From an uncultured Gammaproteobacteria bacterium (GTDB taxonomy: Bacteria; Pseudomonadota; Gammaproteobacteria; Arenicellales; JAANXG01), in the NCBI GenBank assembly GCA_947258975.1, contig CAMYKK010000002.1:108796-172795 (forward strand): a DNA stretch of 64,000 nucleotides, read 5' to 3'. Shown one piece after another: positions 55,576-64,000 of the stretch (positions are counted from its first letter, which is position 1; each line of letters starts with the position of its first letter). Made by a program: the position numbers and the translations under genes. Below the pieces are notes generated by a model, which worked only from the letters and a program-made list of their open reading frames with translations, searched no databases and was not told the origin of the DNA.

Positions 55576-55825
55576 ATTTCCCGACAGCCGATTGACCCAC
55601 CGCGAGATGCAGCGGCGGCGGCCAAACCATTCACACGGGGCAGTACCCAAAAAACAGCTTCCCCACCTCTTGATTCTGGGAACACCCATCTTTCAATAGT
55701 GTATAGATCCACTCAAGGGTACTGACCCCTTTTCCTCTATGTCACCAGCCCGCGCCGGAAGACCAGGCGCCCGGAAAAGCGTATATTGATAACACCTTTG
55801 ATCTGATACCTGAAGCGAGGGAACC

Positions 55826-56086
55826 ATGGCAGAAGAAAAAATCGGTGTCGTCATTCACTACTGGACAAATCTCGGCGTGGCGGGGATCAAGGTCACCAGT
55901 GGCGAAGTAAACGTCGGTGACACGCTCCATATCTTGGGTCACACCAGCGATTTCACGCAAAAGGTAGAGTCCATACATGTCGGCAAAGACACCGTCGATA
56001 TCGCGCGGGCAGGCGATGACATCGGGATCAAGGTCGCCGAGCACGCGCGCGAGCACGACGAAGTGTTCCGCGTGACCGCGGACTGA
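55826..56086 (+). CDS. EF-Tu domain-2-like small protein
   Basis: An 86-residue protein that is a single beta-barrel like domain 2 of translation factors (IGVVIHYWTNLGVAGIKVTSGEVNVGDTLHILG, VESIHVGKDTVDIARAGDDIGIKV). No GTPase domain is attached. Stand-alone forms of this domain occur in bacteria and archaea, with unknown function. A GCGAGGGA sequence precedes the ATG. It stands alone between the tRNA and mutY. Confidence 0.85.
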   Translation: MAEEKIGVVIHYWTNLGVAGIKVTSGEVNVGDTLHILGHTSDFTQKVESIHVGKDTVDIARAGDDIGIKVAEHAREHDEVFRVTAD

Positions 56087-56235
56087 GCGTCGCGCAGCCA
56101 AGTCCCGACCGGGTCCATATGCCAATACGTCAGTTCGCGGTACCGGGCACATCCCAACCATCGACCGAAGGGCTCCGTCCACAGCCGGCGGCTGCTGCCG
56201 ATACGGTCCGCTTGTGCATGCACTGATCAAGTGTT

Positions 56236-57333
56236 TTGTCCGCTGACCATCCGTTGACCGATCTGTCCGTACGCCTGCTGAGTTGGTACGACCAACACGG
56301 GCGTAAGGATCTGCCTTGGCGCCGGGACCACGATCCCTATCGGATCTGGGTGTCGGAGATCATGTTGCAGCAGACCCAAGTGGTCACCGTGATTCCCTAC
56401 TACCAACGCTTTGTAAAGCGATTTCCCACGGTCCAGACCCTGGCCGCGGCTCCCTTGGATGAGGTCTTGCATCTGTGGACGGGACTTGGTTATTACGCCC
56501 GCGGCCGTAATCTGCACAAAACGGCGAAGCTCCTGGTGGACCAATACCGCGGTGAATTTCCGCGCGAGATCGACAGCATGTGTCAACTGCCCGGGATCGG
56601 CCGGTCTACCGCCGGCGCCATCCTGGCGTTCGCCCACGGGCAGCGCCATCCGATCCTGGACGGCAACGTCAAACGCATCCTCACCCGTTACCATCGAGTG
56701 AGCGGTTGGCCAGGCCGGCGTGCGGTGGAGCAGCAGTTGTGGGCGTTGGCCGAACGACACACTCCCGATACGCGGATTGCGGATTACACGCAGGCGGTCA
56801 TGGACCTGGGGGCCACGATCTGCCGACGCGCGGACCCACACTGCGTTGCCTGCCCATTACGCCGACACTGCGCCGCCCACCGCTGCGGCGACCCGCACGC
56901 GTTCCCGACACGCGCCCCGCAGCGGGCCAAGCCGGCCAAGGCAGTGTCCATGGTCATGATCCGCAACAGCGGCGGCTTCTTGCTCGAGCGCCGGCCTACC
57001 CGCGGAATCTGGGGGGGGTTATGGGGATTTCCCGAGTGCGCGCCGGGCGCGGACATTCCCGCAATCATCAAAGCCCGTTACGGCATGAGCGTGGCACCCG
57101 AACCATGCTGGGAGCCGATTCGACACAGTTTCACGCATTTCCATCTGCACATTACGCCTGTGCCCGCAAAGCTGTTGACGAACGGGTGTGGCATCATGGA
57201 GACCGCGGACCTAGTCTGGTATAAGGTGCACTATCCAGATGAACGCGGCCTGGCCGCACCGGTAAAATTCCTACTAAAGAAGCTAAGTAAAACCTATGGC
57301 GCGCAACGTAAATTGTATCAAGCTAGGTCGTGA
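56236..57333 (+). CDS. mutY: A/G-specific adenine glycosylase
   Basis: A 365-residue DNA repair enzyme that removes adenine mispaired with 8-oxoguanine. The catalytic glutamate is in [19 protein letters not shown]. The helix-hairpin-helix is [30 protein letters not shown], with the catalytic aspartate. The [4Fe-4S] cysteines are in [17 protein letters not shown] with normal spacing, and a NUDIX-like C-terminal domain follows ([10 protein letters not shown]). No ATG is available near the domain start, so a TTG start is used. Its end overlaps yggX by 38 bases. Confidence 0.94.
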   Translation: MSADHPLTDLSVRLLSWYDQHGRKDLPWRRDHDPYRIWVSEIMLQQTQVVTVIPYYQRFVKRFPTVQTLAAAPLDEVLHLWTGLGYYARGRNLHKTAKLLVDQYRGEFPREIDSMCQLPGIGRSTAGAILAFAHGQRHPILDGNVKRILTRYHRVSGWPGRRAVEQQLWALAERHTPDTRIADYTQAVMDLGATICRRADPHCVACPLRRHCAAHRCGDPHAFPTRAPQRAKPAKAVSMVMIRNSGGFLLERRPTRGIWGGLWGFPECAPGADIPAIIKARYGMSVAPEPCWEPIRHSFTHFHLHITPVPAKLLTNGCGIMETADLVWYKVHYPDERGLAAPVKFLLKKLSKTYGAQRKLYQARS

Positions 57334-57568
57334 GGCGGAGGGCCTGGACTTTCCGCCGTGGCCCGGTGAACTGGGGAAACGCATCTTCGAGAACGTCTCC
57401 AAAGACGCGTGGCAGCAATGGCTCCAGCATCAGACCATGCTCATCAACGAAAACCGTCTGAGTCCGATGAATCCACAACACAAGGACTTCATCAAAAAAG
57501 AAATGGAAAACTATTTCTTTGGCCAGGGTTCAGAGAAACCGGCAGGTTTCGTCGCACCAACGGAATAA
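57296..57568 (+). CDS. yggX: Fe(2+)-trafficking protein YggX
   Basis: A 90-residue small protein linked to iron handling and protection of Fe-S enzymes from oxidation. It contains the single conserved cysteine near the N-terminus ([21 protein letters not shown]) and YggX blocks [22 protein letters not shown] and [12 protein letters not shown]. The 38-base overlap with mutY implies coupling; mutY-yggX is a conserved pair. Confidence 0.95.
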   Translation: MARNVNCIKLGREAEGLDFPPWPGELGKRIFENVSKDAWQQWLQHQTMLINENRLSPMNPQHKDFIKKEMENYFFGQGSEKPAGFVAPTE

Positions 57569-57604
57569 CGATCCGTCGCCACTTCTCATTCAGCGTTAAC
57601 CCAA

Positions 57605-58087
57605 TCACCACGACAAGGCTTCGGCTACGATCTTCGCGAGCAGGGCATTCACCTTCTCGATCGCCGCCTTGGAGGCGTCATTACCGATCACCGGGACCCG
57701 CCGGTAGCCGACAAATACCTTGCCGGGCTGCTCGGGTGTCGCGTAAACCTGTATCGTATACGGGCAAAACACGATGTTTGCTTGATTGGCCTCCATCATG
57801 TCCCGCGACAGCCCGGCGCTGCAAAATTCGAGCACGTCGCCGTGGCGATAGACCTGCCGTTTCGCGCCGAGATCTTTGCCGGTGCGCGCCAACATTTCGC
57901 CGACCGTGGATACGTTGTTGATTACCAGGCCCTGATCGGTAATCGCCAACTCCACGTTACTTCTTACGTCGGCATACGATCCGTCGGTCACGTAAAGCAC
58001 CTGGTAGGGAGTGTCTTGAACCTTGTCCGCGGCGAAAACGCCGGCGCTGAGGGTCAAACCCAGTAAAAATGCATGCAATCTGTTCAT
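57605..58087 (-). CDS. Secreted DUF302 protein
   Basis: A 160-residue protein with a signal peptide (MNRLHAFLLGLTLSAGVFAAD) and a DUF302 domain (YADVRSNVELAITDQGLVINNVSTVGEML, then EFCSAGLSRDMMEANQANIVFCPYTIQVY). DUF302 is a small alpha-beta domain of unknown function found in periplasmic proteins of many sulfur- and metal-oxidising bacteria. It converges with yggX and is transcribed in the same direction as ubiD, 158 bases downstream of it. Confidence 0.86.
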   Translation of the reverse strand: MNRLHAFLLGLTLSAGVFAADKVQDTPYQVLYVTDGSYADVRSNVELAITDQGLVINNVSTVGEMLARTGKDLGAKRQVYRHGDVLEFCSAGLSRDMMEANQANIVFCPYTIQVYATPEQPGKVFVGYRRVPVIGNDASKAAIEKVNALLAKIVAEALSW

Positions 58088-58245
58088 GATGGCCTCCTTG
58101 GGGTAAGGGACTGTTGCGCGATCATGGCCATCCTACTCGAATAATCTTAGGTGGCGATCAGCGACCGTGATTTCGATAGCGCGGCGTTGCGCGCGACGCG
58201 CCGAAGGAATCCAAACACCGTACAAAATAACGGAAAACCCATTTC

Positions 58246-59709
58246 TCATTCGAGTTCTTTCATGAGTTCGTCGACCCGCCGCACGACATCTTCGTCCATG
58301 GTAATGGGGCGGCCCCACTCGCGCTCCGTCTCTCCCGGCCACTTGTTGGTGGCGTCCAGTCCCATCTTCGAGCCCAGACCCGAGGTGGGGCTCGCGAAAT
58401 CCAGATAATCGATCGGTGTTCGCTCGGCAATGAGGGCATCGCGCGCCGGATCGACGCGGGTGGACAGCGCCCAGATCACCTCTTGCCAGTTGCGGATATC
58501 GATATCGTCATCGGTCACAATCACGAATTTGGTATAGGTAAACTGCCGCAGGTACGACCACACGCCGAACATGATGCGCCGCGCGTGACCGGCATAGCGC
58601 TTCTTGATGCTGACCACCGCCACCCGGTAGGAACATGCTTCAGGGGGCAGATAGAAATCGACGATTTCGGGAAACTGCTGCTGGAGCAGCGGCACGAACA
58701 CCTCGTTCAACGCCGCGGCCAGAATCGATGGCTCATCAAAGGGCGACCGCCCCATGTAGGTGCTGTGATAGATCGGTTGATGCCGGTGGGTGATACATTC
58801 GATGGTGAAAACCGGAAACCGCTGTTGGGCGTTGTAATAGCCGGTATGATCACCGAACGGCCCTTCCAGCGCCTCCTCGCCCGGCTCGATGTGGCCTTCA
58901 AGCACAAACTCCGACGACACCGGGACTTGCAGGTTGTTCGTGCGGCAGCGCGCGACTTCGCTGCGGCTACCGCGCAGCAAACCCGCAAACTGATGCTCCG
59001 AGAGCGTGTCGGGTATCGGCGTCACCGCGGCGACGGTGGTCGCTGGGTCCGCGCCGATCACCACCGTCACCGGAAAGCGTTCACCGGGATGGGCCTCCTG
59101 CCAGTCGCGAAAATCAATGGCGCCGCCGCGATGCGCGAGCCAGCGCATGATCACCTTGTTGGGCGCGATCACCTGCTGCCGGTAGATGCCGATGTTCTGC
59201 CGCTCCTTGTATGGGCCCCGGGTGATTACCAACCCGAAGCTGATCAGCGGCCCCGCGTCCTCCGGCCAACACTTCTGAATCGGCAGAGCGTTAAGATCGA
59301 TGCTGTCGCCGCTGACGATATTGGCTTGACAGGGCGCATCCGTCACTTCACGCGGCGGGGTGTGCAACACCGACCGAAACGCAGGCAACTTCTCGAGCAC
59401 GTCGCCCAGGCTCCTGGGCAAGCGCGGCTCACGCAAAAAGGCGAGCGTGCGCCCGATTTCCCGCAGCTCGGAGATCGACGATCGGCCCATGGCCATCGCC
59501 ACGCGCCGTGTGGTGCCAAATAGATTGCTGATCAGCGGGATATGGGAATCTTTGGGATTCTCGAAAAGCAGCGCCGGCCCACCGGCGCGCAGGGTACGGC
59601 GGCATACCTCTGTCACCTCTAAATGCGGATCCACGCTCTGCGAGACGCGCTTCAACTCACCGGCGGACTCGAGGTGGGTGATGAATTCACGCAAGCTGCG
59701 ATAGGTCAT
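58246..59709 (-). CDS. ubiD: 4-hydroxy-3-polyprenylbenzoate decarboxylase
   Basis: A 487-residue prenylated-flavin decarboxylase of ubiquinone synthesis. The start ([22 protein letters not shown]), [29 protein letters not shown] and [20 protein letters not shown] (with catalytic glutamate and arginine region) are diagnostic. The C-terminal [27 protein letters not shown] is also standard. UbiX, which makes the cofactor, is not in the window. It is divergent from ubiT. Confidence 0.95.
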   Translation of the reverse strand: MTYRSLREFITHLESAGELKRVSQSVDPHLEVTEVCRRTLRAGGPALLFENPKDSHIPLISNLFGTTRRVAMAMGRSSISELREIGRTLAFLREPRLPRSLGDVLEKLPAFRSVLHTPPREVTDAPCQANIVSGDSIDLNALPIQKCWPEDAGPLISFGLVITRGPYKERQNIGIYRQQVIAPNKVIMRWLAHRGGAIDFRDWQEAHPGERFPVTVVIGADPATTVAAVTPIPDTLSEHQFAGLLRGSRSEVARCRTNNLQVPVSSEFVLEGHIEPGEEALEGPFGDHTGYYNAQQRFPVFTIECITHRHQPIYHSTYMGRSPFDEPSILAAALNEVFVPLLQQQFPEIVDFYLPPEACSYRVAVVSIKKRYAGHARRIMFGVWSYLRQFTYTKFVIVTDDDIDIRNWQEVIWALSTRVDPARDALIAERTPIDYLDFASPTSGLGSKMGLDATNKWPGETEREWGRPITMDEDVVRRVDELMKELE

Positions 59710-59827
59710 CGACGTCCTACGCTCCTGTTCTCAATACCGTGTCGCCGCGCAATACCCATTTAAGGTATCATTGTGGGCAGGCGAGTCCGTCGCACACCTT
59801 TCCATCACAACGATTCGAAGATGAACC

Positions 59828-60292
59828 ATGCTCACGCTGCCTAACCCCTTGCTGCTGCCACTCCGTGTCATTCCGGACCCCGTGCACACCGCGGTGTTGA
59901 CCACGGTAATGAATCGTCTGTTGGTCGGTCAACCCATCGCCGCCCGCTTGCCGGAACTCGATGGCAAGGTGATCGCAATCCACATCACTGATGCGCCGTG
60001 CCATTTGACTTTCCGGATCACACAGGGCCGTGTGGCTGCGGCACCTAGCGCGGCAGCGGAGGTCTGTATTCGCGGGCAACTTAACGACTTCTGGTTGCTC
60101 GCCACCCGGCGCGAAGATCCCGACACATTGTTTTTTGAACGCCGTTTGTGCATCGAGGGCGACACCGAGTCCGGGTTGTATTTGAAGAATCTGCTCGATT
60201 CGATGGAGTTTGATTTCAAGACCCACGTTGAGGCCACGTTCAGCGAGCTGCGCAATAGCACACTGGGCCGGCTGATCCGTCAGCAAGTCTGA
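59828..60292 (+). CDS. ubiT: Ubiquinone accessory protein UbiT (SCP2 domain)
   Basis: A 154-residue SCP2-like lipid-binding protein resembling UbiT (YhbT), required for O2-independent ubiquinone synthesis. It shows VLTTVMNRLLVGQPIAARLPELDGKVIAIHITD, and RREDPDTLFFERRLCIEGDTESGLYLKNLLD, typical of the family. It converges with ubiV; the three genes ubiT, ubiV and ubiU together make the call firm. Confidence 0.92.
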   Translation: MLTLPNPLLLPLRVIPDPVHTAVLTTVMNRLLVGQPIAARLPELDGKVIAIHITDAPCHLTFRITQGRVAAAPSAAAEVCIRGQLNDFWLLATRREDPDTLFFERRLCIEGDTESGLYLKNLLDSMEFDFKTHVEATFSELRNSTLGRLIRQQV

Positions 60293-60315
60293 ACTGCGCT
60301 CGCACCGATCATCGA

Positions 60316-61209
60316 TCACGCCCGCACGCCCCAATCCATGCCCGGCTGTTGGTGCCAATAGCCGTCGCAAGTCCCGTCCGCCGCAAAGCGCATCAGTTCG
60401 CGCTCAGCCTCTGGTGACTGCAAACGACCGTCGAGTACATCGCGAAATGCCGCAATGATCTCACGCATTCCTTGCTGCTGCGGTGACACGCGTACGATGT
60501 CCACGTTGAGCGCCTCCAACGCACTGATCTGGCCGATCAGGTTGTGCGTTCGAGCTGATTGTACTTGTACACCGTTGAGCACCAGAAAAGGTTCGTGGTC
60601 ACGGGTATGCAGCCGCAACCCGTCTGGATAGTCCGCACAGACAAAATCACACGAATCTTTGGGCACGTTGTGCGCCCTGGCGGTGAAACATCGAGCGGAA
60701 AACGCCAGCGGCAGACGGCCAAAACCAAATACTTCGGTTTCCATCCCCGCCGGTCGCTGTTGTTGGAGCAACGTCAAGACCTCGGCGCCCAACTCCACCG
60801 GCAATACGAAGCGCTGTGCGCCGGCCTCGGCGAGAAGCTGCAGCGTTTGGTTATTGTAAACATTGACATGGGGGCCGACGACGAACGGGCGGTTTCCACT
60901 TAGCATGTTGACCGCCCCCATATCGTTGGCCTCGACCACGAAACGTCCGTTCTCCGCGATCCGCCGCATGGCACTCAGTTCCGACTCGGCCTCCGACAAC
61001 GCCAGGGTGCTGAGCGCGACTTCCTTGCCGGCAGCGGCCAGCCGGTCGCCTATATCCAGCCAGTCGGACAACGCGAGTTGCCGCCGCTTCGCGCACACCA
61101 CCTCACCCAGATAAACGATCTCCACCGGCGCCTCACACAGGCGCGCATAGAATTCGAACACCGCCTCCCGGTCCCACAGATACAACAACGGTCCGACAGA
61201 GAGTTTCAT
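60316..61209 (-). CDS. ubiV: O2-independent ubiquinone hydroxylase subunit UbiV
   Basis: A 297-residue U32-peptidase-family protein that acts with UbiU in anaerobic ring hydroxylation of ubiquinone precursors. Cysteines 39, 174, 187 and 191 have the spacing of the [4Fe-4S] ligands of Escherichia coli UbiV (39, 180, 193, 197), allowing for a 6-residue shift. Motifs include FGFGRLPLAFSARCFTARAHN. It lies 25 bases after ubiU on the same strand. Confidence 0.93.
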   Translation of the reverse strand: MKLSVGPLLYLWDREAVFEFYARLCEAPVEIVYLGEVVCAKRRQLALSDWLDIGDRLAAAGKEVALSTLALSEAESELSAMRRIAENGRFVVEANDMGAVNMLSGNRPFVVGPHVNVYNNQTLQLLAEAGAQRFVLPVELGAEVLTLLQQQRPAGMETEVFGFGRLPLAFSARCFTARAHNVPKDSCDFVCADYPDGLRLHTRDHEPFLVLNGVQVQSARTHNLIGQISALEALNVDIVRVSPQQQGMREIIAAFRDVLDGRLQSPEAERELMRFAADGTCDGYWHQQPGMDWGVRA

Positions 61210-61234
61210 TGGTTAATTGATCGACACACGCGCG

Positions 61235-62242
61235 TCATTGCCACGGACGGTGATAGGCGCCAAGCGTGTGGCATCGACCCTCCGCCACCTTGTCGAGCTG
61301 CGACAACCACTCCGGCTTGGGTATAAAGTGCTCCGGATCGCGTTCACAGGCATCCAACGCGCTGCGCAACACCCGGGTCACATGGGCCACATAAGCCGGG
61401 CTGCGTTGGCGTCCTTCGACCTTGATCGCGGCCACGCCGGCCTTGAGCAATTCGGGTAGTATGTCCAGGACATTGAGGCTCGTGGGTTCCTCGAGCGCGT
61501 AATAGACATTCCCGGCGACGTCGAACCTCCCCTTGCACAAGGTCGGATAACCGGCCGGTTCTTGGGGCGCGTAGACGTCTATCAACACCCCATTCAGCCG
61601 CGATTTGCGACCCGACGGGGATTCTTCCCAACGCACTGCCTTGGCCGGCGAGCACACCCCACAGGTGTTCGGCGAATCCCCGGTGACGTAAGACGACAGC
61701 ACGCACCGTCCCTCCACCATCACGCACAGGCTGCCAAAGCCAAATACCTCGACCTCAGCGTCTACCCGGCGGATGATCGTGCGCACTTGTGCCAACGACA
61801 GGACCCGTGGCAGCACCACGCGTTTGATATCAAAGTGCCGGGTGTAGAACGAGATCGCCTCGTAGTTCGTTGCCGACCCCTGCACCGAAAGGTGGAGCTT
61901 GAGCCCGGGATGCGTGCGCGCCGCATAGCGCATCAATCCCGCGTCGGCGAGAATCACTGCATCGACATCCAACTCCGCGGCCTGATCTACGGCCGCGCAC
62001 CACTTTTCCCATTGCCTGGGGCTTGGATAGGTGTTGATGGCCAGCAGCACGCGCACGCCGCGATCCCGAGCATAGTCGATCGCCGTGGTCGCCTCACCGC
62101 CGTTGAAATTCAGCCCGGGGAAGTTACGCGCATTGGTGCCGTCGCGAAACCCCATGTAAACCGCATTGGCGCCGTTGTCGACGGCCGCCTTGAGGGCCGG
62201 AAGGCTGCCGGCCGGGCAGACCAGTTCTACTTGACGAGGCAT
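61235..62242 (-). CDS. ubiU: O2-independent ubiquinone hydroxylase subunit UbiU
   Basis: A 335-residue U32-family partner of UbiV. Cysteines 173, 180, 197 and 236 match the spacing of the Escherichia coli UbiU cluster ligands (169, 176, 193, 232) exactly after a shift of four. The opening QVELVCPAGSLPALKAAVDNGANAVYMGFRD is standard. I start at 62242 because similarity begins there; an ATG 12 bases upstream is also possible and 49 earlier codons are not conserved. It is the first gene of ubiU-ubiV. Confidence 0.93.
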   Translation of the reverse strand: MPRQVELVCPAGSLPALKAAVDNGANAVYMGFRDGTNARNFPGLNFNGGEATTAIDYARDRGVRVLLAINTYPSPRQWEKWCAAVDQAAELDVDAVILADAGLMRYAARTHPGLKLHLSVQGSATNYEAISFYTRHFDIKRVVLPRVLSLAQVRTIIRRVDAEVEVFGFGSLCVMVEGRCVLSSYVTGDSPNTCGVCSPAKAVRWEESPSGRKSRLNGVLIDVYAPQEPAGYPTLCKGRFDVAGNVYYALEEPTSLNVLDILPELLKAGVAAIKVEGRQRSPAYVAHVTRVLRSALDACERDPEHFIPKPEWLSQLDKVAEGRCHTLGAYHRPWQ

Positions 62243-62443
62243 GTTAGTCACCATCGGTGAGCGCAATTTCACAAACCAGACACCATATCCAACCGTTCGC
62301 TTGAGAGACTTGACCTGTGTCAATATTGACGATTCAGGGCCAAGATCGACGCGGCAACCGCGTAAACAGGCTGGGGGAGCAGCAACCATACACGACTTCG
62401 TCTGTGGAGACGCGTCGGGAGCTTGCCTGTCTGTCCCGAATAT

Positions 62444-63022
62444 TCATGCAGCCTCAGGAAGATAATAATGGTGCAGACCTTGTACCGTGGGAATCTCGAC
62501 AACTTGGCCCGGCCTAGCCGATTTTACACATCGACCGTCGGGGGCATCCATGTCCAAGGATCGGTGGGTGCGCCAACGATGATAGTAATCCAAATAACCC
62601 GAAAGCAGTCGCTTTAGGTGGCGTTCATGCAGGACGACGACATGATTCAGAAGTTCTCGCCGGATGCTGCCGATTACGCGCTCAGCGTAAGGATTTTGCC
62701 AGGGTGAGCGCGGTGCAATAACGACTTGCTTAATATTCTGGCTTTGGACTCGTCGTTGGAATGTATCACCGTAGATACGATCTCGGCCTCGAATCAGAAA
62801 TCGAGGCGTCGAATCCCAAGGAAATGCTTCGACGATCTGCTGGGCAGTCCATCGGGCGGTGGGATGCTCCGTGACATTAAAATGGATTACTCACCGGCGA
62901 TCATGGGCCAAGACAATGAAAATGAAAAGCACTCGAAACTTCACGGTGGGTACGACAAAGAACTCGATTGCTACCAGATCCTTAACATGCTGATCGAGAC
63001 ATATCTTCCATGACGGTGAGGG
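62444..63022 (-). pseudogene. Integrase-core transposase, decayed C-terminal part
   Basis: Minus-strand reading gives a rve-type integrase core: WKICLDQHVKDLVAIEFFVV, then FIFIVLAHDRR, a TGA stop, VIHFNVTEHPTARWTAQQIV, FLIRGRDRIYGDTFQRRV and APRSPWQNPYAERVIGSIRR, ending PTVQGLHHYYLPEAA. Relatives usually read VAIDFFVV and LRDRD at two of these places, so at least one catalytic aspartate is replaced. The N-terminal DNA-binding part is gone. The element is dead. Confidence 0.8.
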
Positions 63023-63072
63023 CGGTATATCCCCACTCTGGTCAAAAAGTTCCAACCTGCTGAAGCATCACA

Positions 63073-63712
63073 GTTTGCGCCTGGCGGGGTAACGTGACCA
63101 TGGATGAATGGGGGGTTCTCGGTAGCTGCCGGTACCTCATCCATGACCGTGACGCCAAGTACTGTCGGTCATTTCGGAAAATCATCGAATTCGCTGATGT
63201 CAAAACGCTGCCGCTCCCCGCACGCAGCCCGAATTTGAAGGGCTATGTTTCACACTGCACCATCGCACTCGTCCAGCGCGCCGGAATCGACCGCAACTCC
63301 TCTCCTTCATCCAGATAGAACACCCGGTCCTCTCCCCAACACTGGCGATAGTGAACCAGCCTGAACTCTCGTCCAAACAGTGGGTGAAAGGGATGGGTTA
63401 CCCGGAAACGTCGTTGCTCGCAATCCGCATCGGGCGCACTAGACGACTCACTCCAATGCGTTTGCGGAGCGCTGGGTGAAATCGGTCAAGGACGAATGTT
63501 TATCGAAGTTGATTCTGTTTGGCGAAATATCGTTAAGACGTGCACTCCGTGAGTGCCGCGTCAATTACCAAGGCGAACGGAATCATCAAGGCAAAAATAA
63601 CATACTGCTATTTCCAGCCGCGACGAAAGCAATGCATCATATTGACGGATCAGTCGGGTATAAAGAACGCTTAGGTGGGCTGCTGAAAAATTATCATCAG
63701 GAAGCTGCGTGA
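63073..63712 (+). pseudogene. Second integrase-core transposase, interrupted
   Basis: The plus strand reads NVTMDEWGVLGSCRYLIHDR, DAKYCRSFRKIIEFADVKTL and PLPARSPNL up to 63237. It resumes in another frame at 63455 with NAFAERWVKSVKDECLSKLI and LRECRVNYQGERNHQGKNNI, ending at the stop at 63710. Joining 63237 to 63455 restores one frame, so a 217-base insert splits the gene. The first half of the catalytic core is missing. It is of a different transposase subgroup from the minus-strand fragment beside it. Confidence 0.8.
63243..63450 (-). pseudogene. DUF5372-like fragment inside the transposase
   Basis: The 217-base insert, read on the minus strand, encodes RRFRVTHPFHPLFGREFRLV, HYRQCWGEDRVFYLDEGEEL and RSIPARWTSAMVQCET before a stop at 63243. 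This is the pattern of DUF5372, small proteins that often travel with transposases. No proper start codon is visible, so it is a fragment. Confidence 0.65.
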
Positions 63713-63879
63713 GTATTTTGACCAGACGGGCATAATGCATTATGTCATTCGTCAACTGGCAGCGTATACTGAAGCAGTCATTCGATGAATTGATAATGCG
63801 CGTCGCAAGTACAATCCCGAACTCGCGGAAGACGCGAGGCGATTATGGCTCTAGCGAGCGCTCCAGAGAAGAAGTGATC
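63713..63879 (+). other. Possible decayed reading frame
   Basis: From an ATG at 63735 the frame MHYVIRQLAAYTEAVIR is followed by a TGA and then IDNARRKYNPELAEDARRLW with a stop. The text looks coding, but I do not recognise a family. It may be debris of the transposon region or a broken small gene. Confidence 0.25.
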
Positions 63880-64000
63880 ATGCTAGTAACCTTTTCCTGT
63901 CCGGCCTACTCGGACATAACGATGTTCGGCGACGTGGCGGTTCGACTTCTTACTCTGATGGGACACAGCGGTACGGTGCCCGGCGCTCTGCTTGCAGAAG
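63880..64000 (+). CDS. DUF1840 family protein, N-terminal part (runs off window)
   Basis: The last 121 bases encode 40 residues, MLVTFSCPAYSDITMFGDVA and VRLLTLMGHSGTVPGALLAE, which is the usual start of DUF1840 proteins (about 100 residues, function unknown). AGAAGAAGTG upstream can serve as ribosome binding site. The remainder is outside the window. Confidence 0.8.
   Translation, partial: MLVTFSCPAYSDITMFGDVAVRLLTLMGHSGTVPGALLAE

Noticed and set aside
58483..59523. A 346-codon plus-strand open frame antisense to ubiD
   Set aside because: Composition is rich in histidine, arginine and glycine as expected for an antisense frame, and ubiD is a firm call.

Overview
The window looks like a chromosomal segment of a gammaproteobacterium that oxidises sulfur compounds. 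Gene order around ubiquinone and cell-division genes matches enterobacteria (ygfB-pepP-ubiH-ubiI facing zapB-like/zapA-6S RNA-ygfA). thiS-thiG-trmB, mutY-yggX and ubiT/ubiUV are further gammaproteobacterial groupings. The pair aprB-aprA (dissimilatory adenylylsulfate reductase) points to sulfite oxidation through APS, or less likely sulfate reduction. Genus cannot be fixed from this sequence alone.

Layout. 1-6.5 kb: edge of a 5'-3' exonuclease gene, a cyclophilin-fold protein, a YkgJ-type cysteine-cluster protein, aprA, aprB, a DUF4124 envelope protein and lgt. 6.7-18 kb: a DUF255/YyaL protein, a secreted protein of unknown role, gamma-glutamyltransferase, an NADP-isocitrate dehydrogenase fused to a CBS pair, a DMT exporter, an EF-G paralogue, a VOC protein and a PfkB kinase. 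18-23.3 kb: a complete glycine cleavage operon (gcvT-H-PA-tpx-PB) with thiol peroxidase inside it, preceded by a glycine riboswitch candidate with its own terminator. 23.4-27.8 kb: an iron island with fbpA-fbpB, fur and a PhnD-like binding protein, with two Fur-box-like sites. 27.9-37 kb: antiporter, ubiI, ubiH, pepP, ygfB; then zapB-like, zapA, 6S RNA, ygfA, EVE protein, peptidyl-prolyl isomerase and YdcF. 37-42.5 kb: an IS1380 remnant cut by a perfect 25-bp hairpin repeat, an Sfp-type PPTase, an orphan membrane protein, ilvA and rpiA. 42.5-51.7 kb: a large FAD/Fe-S oxidase, then an aminotransferase, a TRAP transporter whose binding-protein gene is broken, an enoyl-CoA hydratase-like enzyme and a CoA-transferase. 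51.7-62.2 kb: a glycosidase-like barrel protein, dispersed repeats, a CPXCG protein, trmB, thiG, thiS, tRNA-Gly, an EF-Tu domain-2 protein, mutY, yggX, a DUF302 protein, ubiD and ubiT/V/U. 62.4-63.7 kb is a graveyard of integrase-core transposase fragments; the window ends inside a DUF1840 gene.

How it fits together. The cell appears to gain electrons from sulfite via AprAB and to make ubiquinone with O2-dependent hydroxylases (UbiH, UbiI) and also with the O2-independent UbiT/U/V system, which suggests life across oxic and anoxic conditions. Glycine and C2 metabolism is prominent: riboswitch-controlled glycine cleavage, a serine-glyoxylate-type aminotransferase and a glycolate-oxidase-like flavoprotein.

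The most notable signals are the IDH-CBS fusion, the riboswitch/terminator in front of gcvT, a hairpin repeat family that has rewritten the end of a gene and cut an IS, the internal deletion in dctP, and nested transposase debris. I found no CRISPR array and no clear new defence system.
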